The position numbers were made by a program, and so were the translations under genes. The notes beneath the pieces are model-generated. The model searched no databases, was not told the DNA's origin, and saw only the letters and a program-made list of their open reading frames with translations. Below, piece by piece: positions 57,004-64,000 of a stretch of 64,000 nucleotides of DNA. The DNA comes from Vibrio kanaloae. GTDB taxonomy: Bacteria; Pseudomonadota; Gammaproteobacteria; Enterobacterales; Vibrionaceae. Location: positions 1,612,001 to 1,676,000 of the forward strand of contig NZ_AP025497.1 in NCBI RefSeq assembly GCF_024347535.1. The letters are read 5' to 3'. Position 1 is the stretch's first letter. Every line of letters starts with the position of its first letter.

Positions 57004-58425
57004 TTGCACGCTAACGTATATATCCCAGAAGAATTCCTAACTCACATTAAAGGCATTATGCCAAGCCACTTAGACATGGCTTCTTTTATCGCATCTTGCC
57101 AAAAGCCACTTCGTAAAAGTATTCGAGTAAACACACTAAAGATCAGTGTCGGAGACTTTCTCGTACGTGCGAAAGATAAAGGTTGGGAACTGGAACCTGT
57201 GCCGTGGTGTGAAACGGGATTTTGGATCACCGCTGATGAAAGCGAGGCGCCTTTAGGCAATACAGCTGAACACATGTCTGGCTTATTTTATATCCAAGAA
57301 GCCAGCTCTATGATGCCACCTTCTGCATTGTTTCAAGGCGAAGAAGATTATCAAGCCGTGTTAGATACAGCTGCTGCACCCGGCTCTAAAACAACGCAAA
57401 TCGCGGCGCTAATGAATAATCGCGGCGTACTGGTTGCCAATGAGTACGCAGCAAGCCGAGTGAAAGTACTTCACGCTAACATCGAGCGTTGTGGCGTTCG
57501 CAATACAGCGCTGAGCAATTTTGATGGACGTGTATTCGGCGGCTGGTTACCAGAACAGTTTGATGCCGTATTACTAGACGCCCCCTGCTCTGGTGAAGGT
57601 ACGATTCGTAAAGACGCGGATGCGATGAAGAACTGGACGTATCAATCTGTAGTCGATATTGCCGACACGCAAAAAGACCTGATTGAAAGCGCATTCCAAG
57701 CTCTTAAACCTAATGGTGTTTTGGTTTACTCAACGTGTACGCTTAGCACCGAAGAGAACCAACAAGTGTGTTATCACTTAAAAGAGACCTTTGGTGACGC
57801 GGTAGAATTTGAATCTCTAGAATCCCTGTTCGACGACGCAAAAGCAACCACGACAGAAGAAGGCTTTCTACACATTTTTCCACAAGTTTATGACTCGGAA
57901 GGCTTCTTTGTTGCACGTATCCGTAAATTAGCGTCTGTTACTCCACCAGAAGTTAAAAAACGTATGGGTAAATTCCCATTTGAAAAAGCATCAAAGAAAA
58001 CTCAGCAAGAAGTCGCTGAACAACTGATGAGCACTCTCGATATCGAATTGCCAAGCGATACTCAAGTTTGGATTCGCGACAAAGACGTTTGGCTATTCCC
58101 AGAAGCGCTAGAACCTATGATCGGTGAGTTCCGTTTTTCTCGCATGGGAATTAAGATCGCCGAAACCCATAAAAAAGGTTACCGCTGGCAGCACCAAGTG
58201 GCGACAACGCTTGCAACAGGTAATGAAGCTAATGTTGTCGAGCTAAGTATTGAAGATGCTCGTGAATGGTTCATGGGACGCGATGTTCGCCCTGAAAACT
58301 TGTCAGGAAAAGGTGAAGTACTAGTGAAGTACAATGGTGCAATCATCGGCCTTGGTAAGTGGATTGGTAACCGAGTGAAGAACGGTTTACCACGCGAACT
58401 AGTGCGCGATAAAAACCTTTTCTAA
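57004..58425 (+). CDS. rsmF: 16S rRNA (cytosine-1407-C5)-methyltransferase RsmF (TTG start)
   Basis: This 473-residue enzyme methylates C1407 of 16S rRNA. The S-adenosylmethionine motif is LDTAAAPGSKTTQIAAL, the catalytic motifs are LLDAPCSGEGTIRKD and VYSTCTLSTEENQ with their two cysteines. A C-terminal PUA-like part follows. No ATG exists before the family start; a TTG at 57004 (codons for M-H-A-N-V-Y-I-P) with GAGA upstream is taken as start. It follows letB, as yebU follows yebT in E. coli. Confidence 0.95.
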   Translation: MHANVYIPEEFLTHIKGIMPSHLDMASFIASCQKPLRKSIRVNTLKISVGDFLVRAKDKGWELEPVPWCETGFWITADESEAPLGNTAEHMSGLFYIQEASSMMPPSALFQGEEDYQAVLDTAAAPGSKTTQIAALMNNRGVLVANEYAASRVKVLHANIERCGVRNTALSNFDGRVFGGWLPEQFDAVLLDAPCSGEGTIRKDADAMKNWTYQSVVDIADTQKDLIESAFQALKPNGVLVYSTCTLSTEENQQVCYHLKETFGDAVEFESLESLFDDAKATTTEEGFLHIFPQVYDSEGFFVARIRKLASVTPPEVKKRMGKFPFEKASKKTQQEVAEQLMSTLDIELPSDTQVWIRDKDVWLFPEALEPMIGEFRFSRMGIKIAETHKKGYRWQHQVATTLATGNEANVVELSIEDAREWFMGRDVRPENLSGKGEVLVKYNGAIIGLGKWIGNRVKNGLPRELVRDKNLF

Positions 58426-58456
58426 AAGCTTTCGCACTGAACACACTTTGATAAAC

Positions 58457-58494
58457 AAAAAGCCCAAACAACGTTAATTGTTTGGGCTTTTTCT
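58457..58494 (+). terminator. Terminator after rsmF
   Basis: A perfect 15-bp stem (58457-58471 and 58478-58492) ending in Ts, 31 bp past rsmF. Confidence 0.88.
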
Positions 58495-58599
58495 ATTCTA
58501 TCGGTCATGTAACTCAGTGTGCGAGCGCTTGTAAATCAACAACTAATTATATAAATATCAATTCAAGCCACTATTTCCAAAAAGAAAAATCACATTTTA

Positions 58600-58709
58600 G
58601 GGAATCTAAACTAGACTTCAATCTAATAGTCAAAAAATTAAAACGATTCGCGTAGGCTCTTCGGAGCCCTTTCCCCTAAGCCCAAACAGGAAGGTTTGGG
58701 CTTTTTTTT
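58600..58709 (+). ncRNA. Candidate small RNA
   Basis: After the rsmF terminator there is a second terminator with eight Ts (58678-58709) that no plus-strand gene needs. Just before it is a GGCTC-TTCG-GAGCC hairpin (58655-58668) and a single-stranded CTTTCCCCT link, the look of an Hfq-type sRNA 3' part. No clear promoter was found, and the 5' end is a guess. Confidence 0.4.
58678..58709 (+). terminator. Terminator of the candidate small RNA
   Basis: AAGCCCAAAC / GTTTGGGCTT stem, 6-nt loop, followed by eight Ts on the plus strand. The opposite strand has no T-run, so it is not the terminator of the minus-strand gene beginning at 58725. Confidence 0.82.
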
Positions 58710-58724
58710 GACCGAGAGGGCCGC

Positions 58725-59564
58725 TTATTTAACTAAGCTGATACCTTCTTTGTCGATAGTGATCTTGCCAGATTTGTACAGACCACCAATTGTCTTCTTA
58801 AACGTACCTTTACTGGTTCTAAATGCAGAGAAAATAACCTCAGGAGAAGACTTATCATTCAAAGGCAAATAACCGCCTTTCTTCTCAAGCAGAGCAATAA
58901 CCTTAATACTTAGATCATCCATTTTCTCCACACCAATCTTCTGAAGTGACAGATCGATTTTTCCATCTTCTTCACGAACGTTTTTGATGTAGCCTTTTAG
59001 TGTTTTACCAATGAACAGCTTACCGATGATGTCAGATGGGAAAATCATACCCCAGTGTTCACCGTTCACGATCGCTTTGTAACCAAGTTGGCTGCGCTCA
59101 GCGATAATGAGATCGACTTGCTCATTTTGCTTATAAGTCGCAGGCGTGTTGTCTAACCATTTATTGAACTTCGTTGTACCAACGATACGGCTCGATGCTT
59201 TATCGATATACACATATACTAAGATTGATTGACCTTCGTTTAAGCGGCCACGTTGCTCACTGAAAGGAACCAGTAGGTCTTTCCCTTTCACGCCCCAACT
59301 CATGAATGCACCAGTGCTGTTTACACCTTCGACAGTCATCAAGCCAAACTGACCCACTTGAGCAATAGGCTTTTCTGTGGTTGCCGCAATCTGGTTGTCA
59401 GAGTCAATGTATAAGAAAACATCTAGTTTTTGACCAATTTCCACACCTTCAGGAGTAAACCGTTTCGGAAGCAACACAGTTCCATAGTCACTAGCATCAA
59501 GGAATACACCGAACTCTGCTTGTTTTACTACTTCTAAATTGTTTATTTGACCAATATTAATCAT
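58725..59564 (-). CDS. S1-domain RNA-binding protein, CvfB/YitL family
   Basis: This 279-residue protein has several S1-like RNA-binding domains (about 1-60, 65-130, 140-205) and a C-terminal winged-helix part (about 225-279), the CvfB architecture. Segments such as FGVFLDASDYGTVLLP, GQFGLMTVEGVNSTGAFMSWG and LKGYIKNVREEDGKIDLSLQ are typical. CvfB affects expression of virulence and translation-linked genes in Gram-positives; here it is just a relative. The ATG at 59564 (MINIGQINNLEVV) is preferred over a longer upstream frame. Confidence 0.9.
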   Translation of the reverse strand: MINIGQINNLEVVKQAEFGVFLDASDYGTVLLPKRFTPEGVEIGQKLDVFLYIDSDNQIAATTEKPIAQVGQFGLMTVEGVNSTGAFMSWGVKGKDLLVPFSEQRGRLNEGQSILVYVYIDKASSRIVGTTKFNKWLDNTPATYKQNEQVDLIIAERSQLGYKAIVNGEHWGMIFPSDIIGKLFIGKTLKGYIKNVREEDGKIDLSLQKIGVEKMDDLSIKVIALLEKKGGYLPLNDKSSPEVIFSAFRTSKGTFKKTIGGLYKSGKITIDKEGISLVK

Positions 59565-59661
59565 CAAGATTGTCTCTACTTTAAATTTGGCGGAGATTAT
59601 ACGTGATCTCTGATATGCTTTCGCTAGTTTCATTCATATTTTTATATTCTAGGAGACATCG

Positions 59662-61017
59662 TTGATCACCGTCGATAAACAAGATGCGATAACACTTAAA
59701 ATTAACCATGCAATGGCTAAGACAAAGAAGCTCGACATGGACGTTTATCTATTCATCCCCGGTGAACTCGGACTGACGCCTGAAGTACTGTCTGAAAGTG
59801 CCTTCTTTTACAGTTCAATTACTCAGCAACGAGCTTACTACAGTGATAAAACACTCTTGCCACTCGTACACAGCCGTTTGGCAAAACGCAGACGCTTATC
59901 AACCACACAATATCGTGTAAGTTTGAGTTTGTTTGCGTATCAGTATGTTATCGCTTTAGATAAAGCAGTCAGTAGTTTGAATAAAACCGATAGTGACAAC
60001 GTAATGTCCGATGAGGTCGACGAAGTCATAGAGTTGGCGTTGGATATTTTGAAGAAGCTTCGTCGAAGTATTCCTTATGAAGAAAACCTCAAACGTTACT
60101 ACGAAAACATTGATAACTACCTCTCTTGGTACACCGAGCAAAAATTTTTATCGCTGGTTTCACACATGCCACGCGGTAGTGAATATTCCACTATCAAAGA
60201 GCGTCTCTTAATACTCTGTGATAAGGAAACGGCTCACCGTCAACTCAATCGTTATAACTCAGCCAAGGTAAGAGAAGACGTTACTCGTCTGAGTAACAAA
60301 ATGCGCTTACTGCGCCGCTTGATTGAGCACCCTATTGTTCTCAAAGAGAAAACCACATCACTGGGTAAAAACGTAAAGCGTGCCGTTAAAGGTATAGCTA
60401 CAGGTTTAGTCATGGTAGTGGTTACCACAACCGTCATATTGGCTCGTGATTTCCTGGGGGAGATTACCGCTTCTTTCATTGTGTCTATGTCATTCATCTA
60501 TGCTTTACGCGAGATATTCAAAGATGACTTAAGGGATATCCTTTGGCGTTGGCTTCGTAAAGGCAAACCAAGGTGGAAACGTCGCTACTTTGACCCAACT
60601 ACCAACAAATTAGTCGGCCATAAGCTTGAATGGTTAGATTACGCAAACTTTTCTAAGTTAGCTGATCGCATTCAATTGCTCCGTAAGAGGCGGGTTGTAC
60701 AGCGTGAAGAGCAGGTATTACATTATCGTTCGCACACAGAAATGTCGACATCTACATTTATGAGTGGTTACGAGGAGACTCGTGAAACGCTTTCTATCAG
60801 CCTAAGAGCACTGACACGTTTGATGGACAAGAGTTCAAATAAGGTTTATCGCTTGAATGAGGGGCAAGTCAGTCGAGAATCCGTTGAAAAGCGCCACCTT
60901 CTTAACTTGATCATCAAAGAAAACAACCACGATAGTGATCCAACATATTACCGTTGGAAAATAGTAATGAACCGTTCAAAAATTGTTGATATAGAGCAAA
61001 TCACTCAAGAGTCTTAG
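59662..61017 (+). CDS. Unknown protein with central membrane hairpin (TTG start)
   Basis: I do not recognise the family. The 451-residue product has a helical, basic soluble N-terminal part (about 1-235), two adjacent membrane helices (about 243-290), and a second soluble part of about 160 residues rich in Arg and Lys. The start is TTG, backed by a strong AGGAG seven nt upstream; the next ATG would lose 17 residues. It is divergent from the CvfB-like gene. Nothing around it fixes a role. Confidence 0.8.
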   Translation: MITVDKQDAITLKINHAMAKTKKLDMDVYLFIPGELGLTPEVLSESAFFYSSITQQRAYYSDKTLLPLVHSRLAKRRRLSTTQYRVSLSLFAYQYVIALDKAVSSLNKTDSDNVMSDEVDEVIELALDILKKLRRSIPYEENLKRYYENIDNYLSWYTEQKFLSLVSHMPRGSEYSTIKERLLILCDKETAHRQLNRYNSAKVREDVTRLSNKMRLLRRLIEHPIVLKEKTTSLGKNVKRAVKGIATGLVMVVVTTTVILARDFLGEITASFIVSMSFIYALREIFKDDLRDILWRWLRKGKPRWKRRYFDPTTNKLVGHKLEWLDYANFSKLADRIQLLRKRRVVQREEQVLHYRSHTEMSTSTFMSGYEETRETLSISLRALTRLMDKSSNKVYRLNEGQVSRESVEKRHLLNLIIKENNHDSDPTYYRWKIVMNRSKIVDIEQITQES

Positions 61018-61089
61018 CGTTGTACGGTATGCGGGAAGCAAAATCACATACCGCTCTTCCACTTATTCAAATTTCCATCAACTTCCGAG

Positions 61090-61575
61090 CTATTTCCTAG
61101 ACGGGACTTTCTTGATCGAAAGCGTTAGCGTGAATTCGGCCATCGGTTCATCACCATGCAAAGATGGACAGGTAGCGGTAATAGTCACGGGTTGGTTAAC
61201 ACGCGCTCCAGTCGAGATCGTTTCGGCTAGCATAGTATTGATGAGCTCACCGTCGTTACATGTGAAATGTACGTCACCTTCAGGGCGTTTCAAAAAGTTG
61301 CCTGTTACCTCTTTAAACGCCAGAGAAATCTTCTCTCCCTGCTGCTGGGATTTACTCATAGCAAGAAAGCCTCCCGCGACATCAGCTCCCACTGCTAGTA
61401 CACCAAAATACATACTATTTAAGTGGTTCTTAGTTCTTCTTTTTAGAGGAATCTTAAGCTCAACATGCTGATCATCAAGAGCGAGTAACTTCGGCCTACA
61501 CAACCAAATTAACGGCACTTTAAACATACCAAACATAGTTAAGTAGAGATTAGCTTTTTGTAGATTAGTTAGCAT
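61090..61575 (-). CDS. DUF4442 hotdog-fold protein
   Basis: This 161-residue protein resembles PaaI-like thioesterases (hotdog fold, DUF4442). The typical helix region reads RTKNHLNSMYFGVLAVGADVAGGFLA near residues 48-73, where N and the following residues line the active site. The substrate is likely an acyl-CoA or acyl-ACP, unproven. The ATG at 61575 (MLTNLQ) is taken because AGGTG is 6 nt upstream. Confidence 0.82.
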   Translation of the reverse strand: MLTNLQKANLYLTMFGMFKVPLIWLCRPKLLALDDQHVELKIPLKRRTKNHLNSMYFGVLAVGADVAGGFLAMSKSQQQGEKISLAFKEVTGNFLKRPEGDVHFTCNDGELINTMLAETISTGARVNQPVTITATCPSLHGDEPMAEFTLTLSIKKVPSRK

Positions 61576-61644
61576 CCAAGTCACCTAGCACTATTAGTCA
61601 TCTGACCAGTTAATAGACTCAAGATAGCAATGTCAAAAAAATGT

Positions 61645-61682
61645 TACAAAAAAGAGATATCATCTAACGATAATATCTCTTT
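61645..61682 (-). terminator. Terminator after the PEP-synthase-like gene
   Basis: A 14-bp stem with one mismatch (61651-61664 and 61669-61682, loop TAAC), followed by six Ts on the minus strand, 53 bp past the stop. Confidence 0.8.
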
Positions 61683-61735
61683 CATTCTCGAAGAATTAAC
61701 GCTTCAAGCAAACTTATATCGCTGGGCTTATTAGT

Positions 61736-62623
61736 CTATGCGGTAACAACCGTATCAACACCTTCAAGATCGGCAATGTAACCTTGTAATCGAGGATAAT
61801 CTACCAACCCTTGAGTCACTAGCAATACTGGTTTCTTAACATGAAGTGTTGCTTTAACGATCATGTCCAATAAGGTAATAACCGCTTCGTTCTGGGGATC
61901 AAAGGCATGTTGTTGTGCTTCATTTTGCTTATCTACACCTAAAGTGAAAGACGCTAAACTATCGATATTCACTACCGTGCCATCAAAGTAATGCAATAAT
62001 CGTTCACTCAAAATTACAGCTGATGGCACATCGCACGAAAACAACACTTTCAAGCCATTCAACCCACGAGGTAGCCCTTGTTCGGCAAGTAAATCGATAA
62101 TCTTAGCAGCATCACTTAATGCTCGAACGTAAGGAGCAACGATTTCAACGTTAATGCCCTGCTCTCGCAGCGTTTTGATTACCTGACACTCAAGTGCGAA
62201 TGCCTTACTGTATTCTTGTGTTGCGTAGCGACCTACACCACGAATACCAAGCGCTGGATTAATTTCTTCTGTTTCGCAACTCCCGCCCAACAAAGAGCGA
62301 AAACTGTAACTATCTGCATCGCTCAAAGCAATACGTACCGTCTTGTGATGGGGTTGCACTGCTGCTTGAATCGCTATAACGAGTGTTGAAACAAAATGTT
62401 CATCGACACTCTTATCACCAAGAATGGCATTTAGCGACGTTTTCTCAATGTCAGAAAGTGTTTCAAAGTGAGAGCCAATGCTTGGATGATAAAAAACACG
62501 CTCCATGACCAATTCAGATAGTGAAACGTATAAGTGATTGGAATTATGATTATCGTTATAAGAAGGCAGCACATCGCCTAAAACAAGTTCTGGGTGCAAA
62601 GTGCTTTGATTTTTTTGAGTCAT
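61736..62623 (-). CDS. Stand-alone, probably inactive PEP-synthase C-terminal domain
   Basis: This 295-residue protein matches only the C-terminal barrel of phosphoenolpyruvate synthase (PpsA, about 790 aa). Alignable segments include INPALGIRGVGRYATQEY (PpsA NPMLGFRGASRY), FALECQVIKTLREQ, NVEIVAPYVRALSDAAKIIDLL and GLPRGLNGLKVLFSCDVPS. Some active-site residues seem changed: the catalytic cysteine segment GICGQGPSDHP reads LVTQGLVDYP here, so the Cys is lost, and the metal Glu of CEIPS is Asp. The ATP-grasp and phosphohistidine domains are absent. It is therefore unlikely to make PEP; a regulatory or binding role is possible. It lies beside the DAHP synthase, a PEP-using enzyme, on the opposite strand. 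Confidence 0.82.
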   Translation of the reverse strand: MTQKNQSTLHPELVLGDVLPSYNDNHNSNHLYVSLSELVMERVFYHPSIGSHFETLSDIEKTSLNAILGDKSVDEHFVSTLVIAIQAAVQPHHKTVRIALSDADSYSFRSLLGGSCETEEINPALGIRGVGRYATQEYSKAFALECQVIKTLREQGINVEIVAPYVRALSDAAKIIDLLAEQGLPRGLNGLKVLFSCDVPSAVILSERLLHYFDGTVVNIDSLASFTLGVDKQNEAQQHAFDPQNEAVITLLDMIVKATLHVKKPVLLVTQGLVDYPRLQGYIADLEGVDTVVTA

Positions 62624-62829
62624 TGCTGCTCCAGCATTTTTTATGTTGTGTTCAAACGAAAGTACCGATAGCTGCCTGTTAATACAAGTGAAAATCCTTT
62701 ATTTAGCATTGGCACACGGATAAAAATAAGAATATTAGCAATAACAGAGATAACTTTGACTTAGAGAGTTTATTCCTCTGTTCAATTCCGTTATCTTAAC
62801 CACTTCGCAATAGAATAAAAAACTATCAC

Positions 62830-63888
62830 ATGCCATTAAAAACTGATGAGTTGAGAACCCAAGCTCTGGGTCCTATGCCAACTCCTGCCGAATTAGGCAA
62901 TGCACACCCTATTACTGATGACGTTGCTGAACGCATTAAAAATTCTCGCCGCCAAATCGAAGATATCCTAACGGGTCGTGATAACCGCCTATTAGTTATC
63001 GTAGGCCCTTGCTCTGTTCACGACACAGAAGCCGCACTTGACTACGCTGAGCGCCTAAGTCAGATTCAAGAAAAATACAAAGATGAGTTGTTCGTTGTAA
63101 TGAGAACCTACTTCGAGAAGCCACGTACTGTTGTCGGTTGGAAAGGTTTGATTACCGATCCCAATCTTGATGGCTCATACGCACTTGAAACAGGCTTAAA
63201 CAAAGCTCGCAAACTTCTGCTTGATATCAATAAGCTTGGCCTTGCTACTGCGACTGAATTCCTTGATATGATCACTGGTCAATATATTGCAGACCTTATT
63301 ACTTGGGGCGCAATCGGCGCTCGTACGACTGAATCTCAGATTCACCGTGAAATGGCTTCCGCACTTTCTTGCCCTGTGGGTTTTAAAAACGCAACGAACG
63401 GCAATATCAAGATTGCTATTGATGCGATTCGTGCTGCACACGCTTCCCACTACTTCTACTCACCAGACAAGAATGGCCGCATGACAGTTTATCGTACTGC
63501 TGGTAACCCATACGGTCATATTATTCTACGTGGTGGTGATAAGGGCCCTAACTTCGATGCTGAATCTGTAGATACTGCATGTAAGCAACTTGCCGAGTTC
63601 GATCTTCCTCAGCGCTTAGTTGTAGACTTTAGCCACGCAAACTGTCAAAAGCAGCACCGTAAACAGTTAGAGGTTGCGCAAGATATTTGTGAACAGATAA
63701 AATCTAACAAGAATCAAATTGCAGGCATCATGGCGGAAAGCTTCATTGTTGAAGGCAACCAGCCAATGACAGACATCAATAACCTAGAATACGGCAGGTC
63801 TATAACTGACCCATGCCTAAGCTGGGAAGATACCGCAACAATGCTAGACATGCTTGCAACGGCAATTAAAGATAGAAATTTAGCTTAA
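62830..63888 (+). CDS. aroH: DAHP synthase, AroH-like class I
   Basis: This 352-residue enzyme condenses PEP and erythrose-4-phosphate, the first step to aromatic amino acids. The class I AroFGH motifs are present: VIVGPCSVHD near 55-65, RTYFEKPRTVVGWKGL near 97, GAIGARTTESQIHRE near 160 and VDFSHANCQKQHRK near 260. Among E. coli isozymes it looks most like tryptophan-sensitive AroH (TDELRT at the start, KNGRMTVYRTAGNPYGH). Which amino acid inhibits it cannot be settled from sequence. yajQ follows 12 bp later. Confidence 0.92.
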   Translation: MPLKTDELRTQALGPMPTPAELGNAHPITDDVAERIKNSRRQIEDILTGRDNRLLVIVGPCSVHDTEAALDYAERLSQIQEKYKDELFVVMRTYFEKPRTVVGWKGLITDPNLDGSYALETGLNKARKLLLDINKLGLATATEFLDMITGQYIADLITWGAIGARTTESQIHREMASALSCPVGFKNATNGNIKIAIDAIRAAHASHYFYSPDKNGRMTVYRTAGNPYGHIILRGGDKGPNFDAESVDTACKQLAEFDLPQRLVVDFSHANCQKQHRKQLEVAQDICEQIKSNKNQIAGIMAESFIVEGNQPMTDINNLEYGRSITDPCLSWEDTATMLDMLATAIKDRNLA

Positions 63889-63900
63889 GGACACAACACA

Positions 63901-64000
63901 ATGCCATCATTTGACATTATCTCTGAAGTAGAATCAGTAGAACTACGCAATGCTGTAGACAATGCTAACCGAGAACTATCGACTCGTTTCGATTTCCGTG
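63901..64000 (+). CDS. yajQ: YajQ family nucleotide-binding protein (partial)
   Basis: The frame opens [20 protein letters not shown] and continues to the window edge ([11 protein letters not shown]), matching the conserved start of YajQ/UPF0234 proteins (about 160 aa), which bind cyclic di-GMP or nucleotides in some species. AAGGA lies about 10 nt upstream. It follows aroH by 12 bp, so the two may share a transcript. The C-terminal four fifths are outside the window. Confidence 0.93.
   Translation, partial: MPSFDIISEVESVELRNAVDNANRELSTRFDFR

Noticed and set aside
1..64000. CRISPR arrays, insertion sequences, integron attC arrays
   Set aside because: No regularly spaced direct repeats, transposase-like frames or attC-type repeats were seen on either strand.

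Overview
This window is chromosomal DNA from a Vibrio, most likely the larger chromosome (chromosome I) of a species near the V. splendidus group. The genes are close to Vibrio/E. coli families throughout, and the order follows the V. cholerae and E. coli chromosomes. Two features place it at the replication terminus. A 28-bp dif1-type XerCD site lies at 21967-21994, and matP, the Ter-macrodomain organiser gene, lies 4.4 kb away at 26437-26892. One perfect matS-type site (14094-14106) and several one-mismatch versions fit this. I see no CRISPR array, tRNA, rRNA, IS element or prophage. In V. cholerae the interval around dif1 carries RTX and CTX/RS1/TLC elements; here the dif site is unoccupied.

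Layout, left to right. 1-5043 (minus): polyamine ABC importer potABC followed by two tandem potD paralogues, with a terminator-like hairpin before each potD gene. 5374-9033 (plus): a six-helix membrane protein overlapping bax, a DUF2987 secreted protein, and ttcA. 9155-18170 (minus): uspE, fnr (with an FNR box in its own promoter), then the cbb3 oxidase locus ccoNOQP-ccoH-ccoI-ccoS plus a TauE/SafE-like membrane protein. ccoQ is only 58 aa. 18429-21806 (plus): a small membrane protein and a two-gene sensory operon, a FIST protein and a soluble hybrid histidine kinase. 21967-26430: dif1 and a loose group of small or poorly known genes (hypothetical, beta-barrel OMP, DUF2971, HDOD, TolA-C-like, DUF3634).

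26437-29766: matP, lonH, fabA (with a FabR-like operator) and rmf, as in E. coli. 29927-38231 (minus): a DUF3466 protein with a GlyGly-CTERM tail, uup, a glutaredoxin-like gene, rlmL, zapC and pyrD (with a PurR-like box). 38566-50961 (minus): the large NAD-glutamate dehydrogenase, a DUF2835 gene, pepN, a duplicated-domain secreted protein, prc, proQ and msrC. 51051-58425 (plus): an ABC exporter, letA/letB (yebS/yebT) and rsmF, followed by a possible small RNA. 58725-64000: an S1-domain CvfB-like protein, an unknown two-helix protein, a DUF4442 hotdog protein, a degenerate stand-alone PEP-synthase C-terminal domain, an AroH-like DAHP synthase and the start of yajQ.

How the genes work together: microaerobic respiration is grouped (fnr controls, cco makes and assembles cbb3 oxidase, the FIST/kinase pair may sense). 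Terminus functions are grouped (dif1, matP, matS). Envelope maintenance recurs (bax, prc, letAB, OMP, TolA-C-like). Most of the window is ordinary, well-conserved core genome. The unusual parts are the dif-matP interval, the regulatory hairpins and the degenerate PEP-synthase paralogue.
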